A DNA stretch of 25,263 bases, taken from positions 1 through 25,263 of the forward strand of contig DGRU01000165.1 of NCBI GenBank assembly GCA_002390025.1. The letters run 5' to 3'. How positions within the stretch are numbered: position 1 is the first letter of the stretch; every line of letters starts with the position of its first letter. Positions 15,009 to 22,992 of this stretch are shown piece by piece. The notes beneath the pieces are model-generated. The model saw only the letters and a program-made list of their open reading frames with translations, ran no database searches and was not told the origin of the DNA. Made by a program: the position numbers and the translations under genes. This DNA comes from Lachnospiraceae bacterium UBA4380. GTDB taxonomy: Bacteria > Bacillota > Clostridia > Lachnospirales > Lachnospiraceae.

Positions 15009-16556
15009 TCAGTGATTGTCGTGGTTGCAGCTCAGTGCATAGCTGTTGATATCCAGCCAGCAGGCATCCATCAATTTTCCTGTGGACTTCTCAAATACTG
15101 CAAAGTGAAGACCGCGGTTGTCTGATGTGTACTCCACGTTGTTGACTGTAATGGAGGCATCGCTGCGGATCGCTCCTGTCTCTTCCTCCACTCTGCCGCT
15201 GGTCACTCTGTAATTCAGAAGACCTGCAGTTCCCTCATAGGCGTCGGTGGAATCCTCTTCCCCGGGAACTGTCTCATACACCAGCTTTCCTCCGTCGATC
15301 ACTGCCAGCCAGGAATGGGTCTCGAGCTCGCTCAGATCCTGCTGAATGCCGAATCCCTGGATCACTTTGGCCTGTTCCTCTGTGAGAATATCGTCGTTGA
15401 CCATTCCGTTGAGAGTGATCAGGACCAGAGCGTCTTCGACCGGTGTCCCTTCCGCCTCGCTGGCGTCGCTCCTGAGAGCTGCGGCATAGTCCCGCAGAAA
15501 CAGGGCCCTGCGCAGAGAATCGCGCATGCGGCTGACCGGATATTTCTCCAGATCGGCATCGATCACTTCATAGGCGCCGCCGGTCCCTCTTCTGTCCGGC
15601 AGATCATAGTGCTCCTTCATATAATTGCCCAGGAAGCTTGTAAAGCGGGCAGCTCCCCAGCGGTTGAGGTGCTCTCCGTCCATGGCGTCTCTTTCAAGGT
15701 CAAAGCCCAGTTCCTTCCATCCGGCAAAATATTCGAGATAGGGAATATTGTTCTCTTCCGCGATCCTGCCGATCTCCTGCGCCGCGGTCCAGCGCTGGTT
15801 GAAGCCGGACTGGTCAAAGAACTTGTTTTTGCCCAGAACCGGAATGTTGATCAGCAGAAGCTCCGTGTCGTTTTCCCTGCACAGATCGATGATCTTCTGC
15901 AGATACTTGACAGATGTCTGCGGCACAGTCACGCCTTCCACGTACTTGGGTTCCTTGAAGGGATTGGAGATCTCGACACGGCTGGTCACCTTGCAGCCGT
16001 AGACCATCTCCTTGGCCTGGGGAAGGGCATCCTCATAGGTCAGTTCCTGCCATCTGCTGTGATATGCGATCAGGGGGAACATAATGGGCTTGAGATCCTC
16101 TTCCTCCTCGGCGAGCTCTCTGATGATCTCAAGGCGGTTCCTGGAGGTATAGGGCATTGTATCCGTAATATAGTGGATATACTGAGATTTCATCGTCTCC
16201 TGATCGACCCATGCCATGTTGCAGTCCATGACGATCAGAGAGGGATGGTCCTTCTCGATGGATTCCTTTGCCAGATAATAAGAGGCCTCGATGGACTGAT
16301 TGCCCGTGGCGAGATTGTAGGAGGCGATACCGAAATCGCGGTAGAGCTCCATGGGATAAATCCCGTACAGGGCAAACGAAGACCCGAGAAAAGTCACATC
16401 AAAAGTATCGTCCGGATAGTCATAAAACCGGCCGCACAGATTATCCTCCTGAATCAGCTTCAGCGCGCTGTCCAGCCGAAGCACCATGACGGCCAGGATC
16501 GCGAGAAAAAGGACCGCGCCCACAGCACGTTTCAGCCATTTTTTCAGATTCTCCAT
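15009..16556 (-). CDS. Membrane-anchored SGNH-like (DltD-position) protein with C-terminal ILEI/FAM3-like domain
   Basis: A 515-residue protein with one N-terminal membrane anchor (residues 10-28) and the rest outside. Residues 45-320 form an SGNH/DltD-like hydrolase domain: FLGSSFALYGIYP (nucleophile Ser59 or Ser60) and the late DGEHLNRWG (Asp293, His296). Such proteins assist or perform acyl transfer to surface polymers in DltD and AlgJ/AlgX-type systems. After a linker, residues 375-506 (VLITLNGMVNDDILTEEQ, WLAVIDGGK, ASITVNNVEYTSDNRGLHFAVFEKSTGKL... in pieces) follow the pattern I know from the ILEI/FAM3 (PANDER-like) fold, found in eukaryotic FAM3 cytokines, POMGNT1 and bacterial surface-glycan proteins. 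This recognition is by eye. It is the first gene of the four-gene cluster, preceded by a 364-base gap with its own promoter. Confidence 0.85.
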   Translation of the reverse strand: MENLKKWLKRAVGAVLFLAILAVMVLRLDSALKLIQEDNLCGRFYDYPDDTFDVTFLGSSFALYGIYPMELYRDFGIASYNLATGNQSIEASYYLAKESIEKDHPSLIVMDCNMAWVDQETMKSQYIHYITDTMPYTSRNRLEIIRELAEEEEDLKPIMFPLIAYHSRWQELTYEDALPQAKEMVYGCKVTSRVEISNPFKEPKYVEGVTVPQTSVKYLQKIIDLCRENDTELLLINIPVLGKNKFFDQSGFNQRWTAAQEIGRIAEENNIPYLEYFAGWKELGFDLERDAMDGEHLNRWGAARFTSFLGNYMKEHYDLPDRRGTGGAYEVIDADLEKYPVSRMRDSLRRALFLRDYAAALRSDASEAEGTPVEDALVLITLNGMVNDDILTEEQAKVIQGFGIQQDLSELETHSWLAVIDGGKLVYETVPGEEDSTDAYEGTAGLLNYRVTSGRVEEETGAIRSDASITVNNVEYTSDNRGLHFAVFEKSTGKLMDACWLDINSYALSCNHDNH

Positions 16557-16612
16557 TCATTCTCCTTCTTTCCTGTCGTGCAAGAGCACGTAAGTGTACA
16601 GGGATGTGCCGA

Positions 16613-16679
16613 AAAGCCCCTGATATACAATAGGCGTCAGGGCACACAGTCACTCAAGAGTGTACAATTTCAGGGCTTT
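16613..16679 (-). promoter_or_regulatory. Leader with competing hairpins upstream of the acyl-transfer cluster
   Basis: On the minus strand the segment TCAGGGGC with a following TTTT (16623-16612) can pair either with GCCCTGA at 16643-16637 (short stem, terminator-like) or with AAAGCCCTGA at 16679-16670 (longer stem). Two partners for one arm in a 5' leader is the layout of an attenuator; the T-run is only four bases. Confidence 0.4.
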
Positions 16680-16710
16680 CTTTTCAATCCTTTCTCTGTA
16701 TTTTATCGGT

Positions 16711-16740
16711 ATTTTATCAGTTTTTATTGATAAACAACAA
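16711..16740 (-). promoter_or_regulatory. Promoter of the acyl-transfer cluster
   Basis: On the minus strand TTGTTG (16740-16735) is followed after 18 bases by TAAAAT (16716-16711). A second TAAAAT at 16705-16700 belongs to an 11-bp direct repeat (GATAAAATAC twice). A leader of about 140 bases would result. Confidence 0.5.
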
Positions 16741-16813
16741 GTTGATCCGGCTGCCCGGCATCCCCAGACTCCTCAGGCCTTCAATCTGTTACAGGCTCCG
16801 GACAGGACGCAAA

Positions 16814-16837
16814 GAGCCCCGGCCGGGGCCGGAGCTC
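16814..16837 (-). terminator. GC-rich hairpin downstream of galE
   Basis: On the minus strand GAGCTCCGGC pairs with GCCGGGGCTC (one G-U) around a 4-base loop, then TTTG. The stem is very stable but the T-run is three bases, so termination may be partial. A second short palindrome, AGGATCCCCGGATCCT (16861-16876), lies closer to galE. Confidence 0.5.
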
Positions 16838-16920
16838 TCAATGAAGCGGGAAACCTCTTAAGGATCCCCGGATCCTGTTCACTTAAAAGATAAGGGAGTA
16901 AAAAGCCGCAGGGGCAGTAT

Positions 16921-17937
16921 TTACTCTACATAACCGTCGGGATTATTGGACTGCCAGCGCCATGCGTCTGCACACATGTCCTGAAGATTCTTTTCCGCGG
17001 ACCATCCCAGGATTTCCTTCGCCTTTGCGGGATCGGAATAGCAGGTCGCGATATCGCCGGGACGGCGGGGATCGATGACATAGGGAAGTTCCTTGCCGCA
17101 GGCCTTGGAAAATGCGCGGATGATATCCAGAACACTGTAGCCGATGCCGGTGCCGAGATTGAAGACATTGACGCCCTCCAGCTTCTCCATTCCCTCAATG
17201 GCTTTCACATGGCCCTTTGCCAGATCGACGACATGAATGTAATCACGGACGCCTGTGCCGTCGGGAGTGTCGTAGTCGTTGCCGAACACATGGACCATCT
17301 CCAGCTTGCCGGAGGCAACCTGTGCAACATAGGGGAGAAGGTTGTTGGGGATCCCCTTGGGATCTTCGCCGATGAGGCCGCTCACATGGGCGCCGATGGG
17401 GTTGAAATAGCGCAGCAGCATGACGCGCCACTCATTGTCTGCGCGCCAGATATCGGTCAGGATCCTCTCCTGCATGGATTTGGTCTCACCGTAGGGATTG
17501 GTTGTGATCCCCTTGGGGCACTCCTCGGTGATCGGAACAAAGGCGGGATCGCCGTAGACCGTTGCAGACGAGGAGAAGACGATCTTCTTGCAGCCATGAT
17601 TTCTCATCACATCACAGAGCGTGAGTGTGGAATCCAGATTGTTGCGGTAATACTCGATGGGCATGCGGGTGGATTCGCCGACAGCCTTGTAGCCCGCGAA
17701 GTGGATCACGGCATCGATCTTCTCTTTTTCAAAAATCTCCTCGAGACCGGCGCGGTCACAGATGTCCTGCTTATAGAATCTGGGCCGTTTTCCCGAAATC
17801 TTCTCGATGCGGTCAACCACCATCTCCTTTGCGTTGTAGAGATTGTCAGCGATCACTACATCGTATCCTGCATCCAGAAGCTCCACAACCGTGTGGCTTC
17901 CGATAAATCCTGCTCCACCTGTCACTAAAATAGCCAT
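16921..17937 (-). CDS. galE: UDP-glucose 4-epimerase
   Basis: This cytosolic short-chain dehydrogenase interconverts UDP-glucose and UDP-galactose with bound NAD. The 338-residue length is typical. Seen: the NAD site VTGGAGFIGSH (residues 5-15), FAGYKAVGES (near 80-89), SSSATVYG (catalytic Ser/Thr region near 123-130), NPYGETKSMQE with the YxxxK pair (near 148-152), and RYFNPIGAH (near 176-184). GGAGG lies 7-8 bases before ATG. With galT upstream in the same direction (145-base gap, no clear terminator between) it completes the last two Leloir steps; no galactokinase is in the window. UDP-galactose could also supply the surface polymer that the next cluster modifies. Confidence 0.98.
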   Translation of the reverse strand: MAILVTGGAGFIGSHTVVELLDAGYDVVIADNLYNAKEMVVDRIEKISGKRPRFYKQDICDRAGLEEIFEKEKIDAVIHFAGYKAVGESTRMPIEYYRNNLDSTLTLCDVMRNHGCKKIVFSSSATVYGDPAFVPITEECPKGITTNPYGETKSMQERILTDIWRADNEWRVMLLRYFNPIGAHVSGLIGEDPKGIPNNLLPYVAQVASGKLEMVHVFGNDYDTPDGTGVRDYIHVVDLAKGHVKAIEGMEKLEGVNVFNLGTGIGYSVLDIIRAFSKACGKELPYVIDPRRPGDIATCYSDPAKAKEILGWSAEKNLQDMCADAWRWQSNNPDGYVE

Positions 17938-18081
17938 AGTATCCCTCCGGCACTTATTCTGCGTCGTTTCTTTCCAAATTCATTGATTGCGGTGTTTCAT
18001 TTCCAATTATTGCATTTCCGTTTATTACACTGTACCGCACAGGCAGGCTGCCGCCCGCATGCTCACGGCCACATTCCTAGT

Positions 18082-19875
18082 CTACACCGTTTCCGCAAAA
18101 TGTTCAAATTGAAGATGTCCTTCCTGCGTATCTGCAAATACAGCGCAGTGTTCGAGGACCTTTGCGAAGACCAGACCGATCTCCTCCTCGATGATGCGGT
18201 CCAGACCTGCGCGGAGAGCATCCCGCTCTGCCCGGTCCGTGACAGATGCCAGTTTTTCCGGCGCATAGGCAGGGTATTTTTTCAAAAAAGCTTCCGCCCA
18301 GTCCGCGTGAGCCTCTGTCTGTTGGTCTTTCCGCAGATCCTGAGGGGTTTTTCCGTCCATGATCGCTGCGGCCAGGACATCCATCTCTGACAGGAGGCGG
18401 GCCGGCAGCACGGCAAGGCCCATGACTTCGATCAGACCGATGTTTTCCTTTTTAATATGGTGCAGCTCCTGGTGGGGGTGGAAAATTCCCAGGGGGTACT
18501 CCTCTGAAGTGCGGTTATTGCGCAGGACCAGATCCAGCTCATAAACGAGATCTTTGCCGCTGCAGTCATTGGCTTCCCTTTCCTTTCCGCAGGCCTGTGA
18601 GTCCGGCTTTCCGGGAACATCGATCCCGCATGCGGCAGCGTCCCTCATCCTGGCGATGGGAGTGATTGTATTGTGGGGCACGCCTTCCGTGAAGGCATAG
18701 ACCCCCGCGGATTCATCTGTATACCCGCGCCAGGCGGAGAGGATCCTGTCTGCGAGTTCGACAAGTCTCCCGGGATCTCTGCCGTCCAGGCGGATGACAG
18801 ACATGGGCCAGTCCACGATCCCTGCCGCGATATCGGGATAATCCGCAAAGCGGATCTGCTCCCTGCAGGCTGCCTTTGCCATGGCGAAGGTATAATTGCC
18901 TCCCTGATAATGCTCATGGGTCAGGATGGAGCCTCCCACGATGGGAAGGTCTGCATTGGATCCGATGGTGTAATGCGGGAACTTCTGCAGAAACTGCAGA
19001 AGTCTCTCGAAGGTCTTCCTCTCGATCTGCATAGGACGGTGCTCACCGGAGAGGACGATGCAGTGTTCATTATAATAGACGTAGGGAGAATACTGCATAT
19101 ACCACTGCTCCCCGGCAAGGGAAAGGGGGATCAGACGGATATTCTGTCTGGCCGGATGATCCAGACGTCCCGCGTAGCCGACATTCTGGCTGCAGAGCAG
19201 ACACCTGGGATACTTGTCGCCCTGTTTTGCGGTCAGCGCTGCGGCAATGGCCTTGGGATCCTTTTCCGGCTTGGAGAGATTGATGGTGATATCAAGATCG
19301 CCGTAGCGGGTGGGGGCGATCCACTTTCTGTCTTTCACAATGCGGTAGCGGCGGATGTAATCGACGTCCTGACTCAGCCTGTAAAAATAGTCCGTCGCCA
19401 GGCGGGGAGACCTGCTGTATCTGGCGGCCATGACACGTACCACTTCCGAGGGGCGGGGTGTGATGCAGCCCATGATCCGGGTGTCAAACAGATCCCTGCT
19501 GGCAACTCCGCTGTCGATGATTCCCCGCGCCGCTGCATCATCCAGCAGAACCTGCAGGATCGCAGCAAGTTCCGACCCGTCGTCGGCACTTGCGCCGATT
19601 CCGCAGGCATCTTTGCAGCTGCTGCCCATAGTATCCGAAAGATCGGCAAGACCTGTGAAATCCACCGGGCCGTCTTCTTCCAGAGGCATATAATCTCCGG
19701 GAGGATCCATCCTCATGAGATCAAAAATACTGTTTGCTGCAAAGACCGCGTCATCCGCAGTGATCAGGTCTCTCTTCACTGCGTAGCGCACCAGCGCAGT
19801 CACAGCCGCCGTGACGCTGCTATGGTTTTCCTTCATTTCCATGTTTTCCATGCCTGTGTCCCTGTTCTCAGCCAT
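18082..19875 (-). CDS. galT: UDP-glucose--hexose-1-phosphate uridylyltransferase, class II
   Basis: GalT swaps the sugar phosphates between UDP-glucose and galactose-1-phosphate through a uridylylated histidine. This is the Firmicutes class II type: DRKWIAPTRYGDLDITINLSKPEKDPKAI (pieces near 182-210), YPRCLLCSQNVGY (near 222-234, Cys pair), SILTHEHYQGG with the catalytic HxHxQ (near 316-326), and GIFHPHQELHHIKKENIGLIEVMGLAVLP (near 463-491). The 597 residues exceed the usual 500 because of extra low-complexity segments near 60-105 (GSSCKDACGIGASADDGS) and 420-442 (KPDSQACGKEREANDC), both Cys- and Asp-rich. I chose ATG 19875, since AGGAGG lies 6 bases upstream; the ATG at 19932 lacks such a site. 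Confidence 0.96.
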   Translation of the reverse strand: MAENRDTGMENMEMKENHSSVTAAVTALVRYAVKRDLITADDAVFAANSIFDLMRMDPPGDYMPLEEDGPVDFTGLADLSDTMGSSCKDACGIGASADDGSELAAILQVLLDDAAARGIIDSGVASRDLFDTRIMGCITPRPSEVVRVMAARYSRSPRLATDYFYRLSQDVDYIRRYRIVKDRKWIAPTRYGDLDITINLSKPEKDPKAIAAALTAKQGDKYPRCLLCSQNVGYAGRLDHPARQNIRLIPLSLAGEQWYMQYSPYVYYNEHCIVLSGEHRPMQIERKTFERLLQFLQKFPHYTIGSNADLPIVGGSILTHEHYQGGNYTFAMAKAACREQIRFADYPDIAAGIVDWPMSVIRLDGRDPGRLVELADRILSAWRGYTDESAGVYAFTEGVPHNTITPIARMRDAAACGIDVPGKPDSQACGKEREANDCSGKDLVYELDLVLRNNRTSEEYPLGIFHPHQELHHIKKENIGLIEVMGLAVLPARLLSEMDVLAAAIMDGKTPQDLRKDQQTEAHADWAEAFLKKYPAYAPEKLASVTDRAERDALRAGLDRIIEEEIGLVFAKVLEHCAVFADTQEGHLQFEHFAETV

Positions 19876-20034
19876 CCCCTTCCTCCTGTTCTCTCCTGAT
19901 CCGGCTTTCATTACCTGCGGTTGCCCGGTCATAAATGCCTGTCACTGCCCTGCCGGTATCCGGTCCAAAAATGCATGTCAGTAAAATCCTGCAGTCTGTG
20001 TTCATCGGCAAAAGCGCCTCACACTGTTACCTTC

Positions 20035-20063
20035 ATTGTGCAGTCAGCCATTTCAAAAGACAA
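20035..20063 (-). promoter_or_regulatory. Possible galT promoter
   Basis: On the minus strand TTGTCT (20063-20058) and CACAAT (20040-20035) are 17 bases apart, giving a leader of about 155 bases. The match is moderate. Confidence 0.35.
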
Positions 20064-20110
20064 TGAACAAAAGATTCCTAAATATGGAGTTTTGTAACCA
20101 CTTGAGATTT

Positions 20111-20309
20111 CCGCATACTGACCTCTGTACTGATACGGTATTGACCTGTGTGCTGCTCCGTTACATATCTGTGCACTGACCTGTATACTGCTTCGGTACA
20201 TACCTGCATACCGGCCTGTATACCGCACCGATGCATACCTGCGCACCGGCCTGTGTACTGACCCGGTACATACCTGCACACTGGCCTGTGTACTGACCTG
20301 CGTACCGGA
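20111..20309. repeat. 35-bp tandem repeat array upstream of the EIIC gene
   Basis: Units containing RCATACCTGC begin at 20163, 20198, 20233 and 20268 at an exact 35-bp period, with diverged units before (from about 20111) and a partial one after. Each unit has two similar halves (ACCTGCRYAC and CCTGTRTAC), so a 17-18 bp sub-period exists. There are no unique spacers, so it is not a CRISPR. The array ends about 40 bases before the EIIC promoter. Confidence 0.9.
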
Positions 20310-20350
20310 AAAAGGACATGAAAAAAACACAGATGAATCCGCGGAACAGC

Positions 20351-20379
20351 TTGACAAATCCACATGCTTTACATATCAT
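20351..20379 (+). promoter_or_regulatory. Promoter of the EIIC gene
   Basis: TTGACA (20351-20356) and TATCAT (20374-20379) are 17 bases apart, a near-consensus sigma-A promoter. The leader to ATG 20469 is about 83 bases. Confidence 0.82.
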
Positions 20380-20392
20380 TTACATCGACATG

Positions 20393-20428
20393 ACAGCTGA
20401 CAAGACAGCTGTTACTGCAAGCTGTTTT
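20393..20428 (+). promoter_or_regulatory. Possible attenuator hairpin in the EIIC leader
   Basis: ACAGCTG occurs at 20393 and 20405. The second copy can pair with AGCTGT (20420-20425), which is followed by TTTTATCACTGTTTTT; the first copy could pair with CAGCTG in the second instead. The stem is only 6 bp. Confidence 0.35.
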
Positions 20429-20468
20429 ATCACTGTTTTTACAATTTGAAAGGAAAAGGAAAATAGAA

Positions 20469-21530
20469 ATGGCTAATGAAAAGCAGGGTTTCCTCGCCCG
20501 CAAAAATGTTGTGATCTCCGCGCGGCGCTATGGAATTGATGCGCTCGGTGCCATGGCACAGGGTCTCTTCGCGTCTCTCCTGATCGGAACAATCCTGAAC
20601 ACAGCAGGCACACAGCTGGGAATCGAGGCACTGGTCAAAGTAGGCGCCTATGCCTCCTCCATGAGCGGTCCGGCCATGGCAGTCGCGATCGGATATGCGC
20701 TGCAGGCTCCCCCGCTGGTGCTCTTCTCCCTGGTCACTGTCGGTACAGCGGCCAATGAGCTGGGCGGCGCAGGCGGCCCGCTCTCCGTTCTCATCATTGC
20801 GATCATCGCCGCTGAGCTGGGAAAGATCGTGTCCAAAGAGACCAAGATCGATATTCTGGTCACTCCCCTTGTGAGCATTCTCTCCGGTGTCGGCCTTGCC
20901 GCGCTGATCGCTCCCGCCATCGGCAAGGCGGCCTCCAGCGTCGGCGCCCTCATCATGTGGGCGACCAACCAGCAGCCCTTCCTCATGGGCATCCTTGTCT
21001 CCGTCATCGTCGGAATCGCGCTGACACTGCCCATTTCCTCCGCAGCCATCTGCGCGGCTCTGAGCCTGACCGGACTTGCCGGCGGCGCCGCCGTCGCCGG
21101 ATGCTGCGCACAGATGATCGGCTTTGCCTTCATGTCCTTTAAGGAAAACAAGTGGGGCGGCCTGATCTCCCAGGGTATCGGCACTTCCATGCTGCAGATG
21201 GGCAACATCGTACGCAATCCCATGATCTGGCTTCCTCCGATCATCACCTCCGCCATCACAGGCCCCATTGCCACCTGCCTCTTCAAGCTGCAGATGAACG
21301 GCGCACCCGTCGCTTCCGGTATGGGCACCTGCGGACTGGTCGGACAGATCGGTGTCTACACAGGCTGGATCAACGACATCGCCGCAGGCACCAAAACCGC
21401 CATCACTGCCGGAGACTGGATCGGACTGATCCTGATCTGCTTCGTCCTTCCCGCAGTCCTCACACCCCTGATCGCCATCCCCTTCCGCAAGGCCGGCATG
21501 ATCAAGGACGGCGACCTCAAGCTCGACTGA
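20469..21530 (+). CDS. PTS EIIC-like membrane protein (PfoR / PTS_EIIC_2 type)
   Basis: A 353-residue polytopic protein rich in Gly/Ala with about eight to ten hydrophobic segments. It begins RKNVVISARRYGIDALGAMAQGLFASLLIGTIL, followed by GPAMAVAIGYALQAPPLVLFSLVTVG, ANELGGAGGP, and later MSFKENKWGGLISQGIGTSMLQMGNIVRNP and GMGTCGLVGQIG (in pieces). I recognise this as the PTS_EIIC_2 family that includes the PfoR regulator of perfringolysin in Clostridium perfringens. It resembles sugar-permease EIIC but usually stands alone without EIIA or EIIB, as here. Its true substrate is unknown, and a role in PTS transport is not shown. AAAGGAAAAGGA lies upstream of ATG. It is monocistronic with a near-consensus promoter and a strong shared terminator, and is convergent with zapA. 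Confidence 0.88.
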   Translation: MANEKQGFLARKNVVISARRYGIDALGAMAQGLFASLLIGTILNTAGTQLGIEALVKVGAYASSMSGPAMAVAIGYALQAPPLVLFSLVTVGTAANELGGAGGPLSVLIIAIIAAELGKIVSKETKIDILVTPLVSILSGVGLAALIAPAIGKAASSVGALIMWATNQQPFLMGILVSVIVGIALTLPISSAAICAALSLTGLAGGAAVAGCCAQMIGFAFMSFKENKWGGLISQGIGTSMLQMGNIVRNPMIWLPPIITSAITGPIATCLFKLQMNGAPVASGMGTCGLVGQIGVYTGWINDIAAGTKTAITAGDWIGLILICFVLPAVLTPLIAIPFRKAGMIKDGDLKLD

Positions 21531-21591
21531 TTCATTTAATAGACTTATCTATACGAAAGAGACTGATCTATTCGATTTCAAAGAACTGATC

Positions 21592-21632
21592 AAAAAACCA
21601 CCTCCGCAGGGCAGCCTGCAGAGGTGGTTTTT
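21592..21632. terminator. Bidirectional terminator between EIIC and zapA
   Basis: CCACCTC (21598-21604) pairs with GAGGTGG (21621-21627), with an inner CAGG/CCTG pairing. It is flanked by six A on the left and five T on the right, so it can end transcription from both convergent genes. Confidence 0.9.
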
Positions 21633-21718
21633 GATATCGGTATTTTATTTATATCGACGTTTTATTTGATTTCCGGGATCAAATCTTTGCCTGTATCCCG
21701 TCTTTCTCGCGGCCTGAC

Positions 21719-22843
21719 TTATTCCTCGAGAGTCCGGAGCTGACCGGCGGCCTCTTCCAGGGACTGGCCGAAACGGCCGTACTGCTGGACCAGTTCCTGC
21801 ATGGTGCTGCGCACGCGGGCGGCCGCCTGCAGGCGGGTATTCTCCTGCTCCTGCAGAACTGTGAGGTCCTCCCGGGTCTTTTCGAGTTCATCGCGCGCAT
21901 TCTGCGCCTCCAGGCGGTACTGTTCTGTGCCGGCAGCAAGCTTGTCCGCAAAGTTCTTTTCAAGAGCAGTCAGCTTCTTCTTGACGTTTTCACCGTTCAA
22001 AAGCGCTATATCGAGCTGCGATTTGAGTTTCCTGTTCTCCTCTGCAGTCGTATCCAGAGACTTGCGGAGAGTATCCGCCTCGGCTTTTGCTGCGTCCAGC
22101 TGTCCGGAGAGCTTTTTCTTTGTATCGGCAAGCTCGCGCTGCAGAGAGCTTTCGCGGTCCTTGAGAGCCTTCGCGCTGTCCGCGTTCCGCGCGTTCATTT
22201 CCTGGCGGTGAGAGCTCTGAAGATCCTGCACTTCCTTTTTGCGCTGTGCCTCGGAGGCCGCCAGCTGCTGCTCAAGACCTGTTTTGGTCCTGTTGAGTTC
22301 GCCCTGCATGTTCTCCCTGGTCTGGGCAAGTTCTTTGCGGAGGCGCTCGACTGCCTTGTCTGCCTCCGCCTTACTCCTGCGGAGGGCTTCCAGTTCCTCT
22401 GTCAGCTTGTCTGCCCGGCTCTTCTCTGCCCCAAAGCGCTTGGCCGCGGAATTCTCCGCCGCTGCCGCCCGCTGTGCCTTGTCCCGCAGCCCGGCTGCAT
22501 CCGACTCCAGCTCACTGATCCTGGATGCCGACGCCTGTGCAGCTGCCTGCATCTCCTCCAGTTCCTGCAGGGCCTGGTCGCGGTGCTCGCCCAGCTCCTG
22601 CACCCGGTCTTCAAGCTCCTGCACCCGGCTGCGCTCCTTGAAATAATCGTCTGCCAGGTTCAGCTGCAGCATCACATTGCGCATGTCATTGGGCAGCTTC
22701 CAATAAGCCGCATCATCGGAAAAATCTTTCAGCTTCGCATTCAAATAAGAGGCGACTTCACGAAGATAGGCTTCGCTCTCCACACCGCTGAGGGTAAAGG
22801 TCTTGCCTCCGATTGTAATATCGATATCATTTTTTGCTGCCAT
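21719..22843 (-). CDS. zapA: ZapA-family cell division protein with long coiled-coil extension
   Basis: Residues 1-90 follow ZapA: a beta hairpin (DIDITIGGKTFTLSG), then ESEAYLREVASYLNAKLKDF and a helix starting MRNVMLQLNLADDYFKE. ZapA binds FtsZ filaments at midcell and cross-links them. The usual length is about 90-190 residues; this protein has 374. Residues 95-370 are an unbroken heptad-type coiled coil rich in Glu, Lys, Ala, Gln and Arg (for example RVQELEDRVQELGEHRDQ and ELEALRRSKAEADKAVERL), with no membrane segment. The start is ATG 22843, with GGAGG 9-10 bases upstream; frames that open further upstream run through the promoter. It is monocistronic, with an extended -10 promoter, and divergent from the phosphate transporter. 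Confidence 0.88.
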   Translation of the reverse strand: MAAKNDIDITIGGKTFTLSGVESEAYLREVASYLNAKLKDFSDDAAYWKLPNDMRNVMLQLNLADDYFKERSRVQELEDRVQELGEHRDQALQELEEMQAAAQASASRISELESDAAGLRDKAQRAAAAENSAAKRFGAEKSRADKLTEELEALRRSKAEADKAVERLRKELAQTRENMQGELNRTKTGLEQQLAASEAQRKKEVQDLQSSHRQEMNARNADSAKALKDRESSLQRELADTKKKLSGQLDAAKAEADTLRKSLDTTAEENRKLKSQLDIALLNGENVKKKLTALEKNFADKLAAGTEQYRLEAQNARDELEKTREDLTVLQEQENTRLQAAARVRSTMQELVQQYGRFGQSLEEAAGQLRTLEE

Positions 22844-22910
22844 AGAGCTTATCCTCCCGGAATCCATTCTGCAATCGGCCGCCTTCATCAAAAAAGGCTG
22901 CGCCGCAACT

Positions 22911-22919
22911 ATTGTAACA
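22911..22919 (-). promoter_or_regulatory. zapA promoter, extended -10
   Basis: On the minus strand TGTTACAAT (22919-22911) has the form TG-n-TACAAT, about 70 bases before the ATG. The -35 region is poor, which fits an extended -10 promoter. Confidence 0.55.
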
Positions 22920-22992
22920 CACCTCGAAACACTTTCACAGACTGTTTTCATCCGTGCAAGGCACACAAAAGCAAATGAGCACAGCGATTCTC

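Noticed and set aside
15315..16730. Plus-strand open frame of 471 residues
   Set aside because: Antisense to the SGNH/ILEI gene; no recognisable domain.
17938..18081. Promoter or terminator between galT and galE
   Set aside because: No convincing -35/-10 pair with proper spacing and no stem with a T-run could be found, so none is listed.
18673..19899. Plus-strand open frame of 408 residues
   Set aside because: Antisense to galT; composition is that of a shadow frame.
20111..20309. Possible CRISPR array
   Set aside because: Repeats are contiguous at 35 bp with gradual divergence and no unique spacers; no cas genes in the window.
20019..20379. Three minus-strand open frames (95-114 residues or less) rich in Tyr/Arg/Gly repeats
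   Set aside because: They are translations of the 35-bp tandem array in shifting frames; no ribosome site and no family resemblance.
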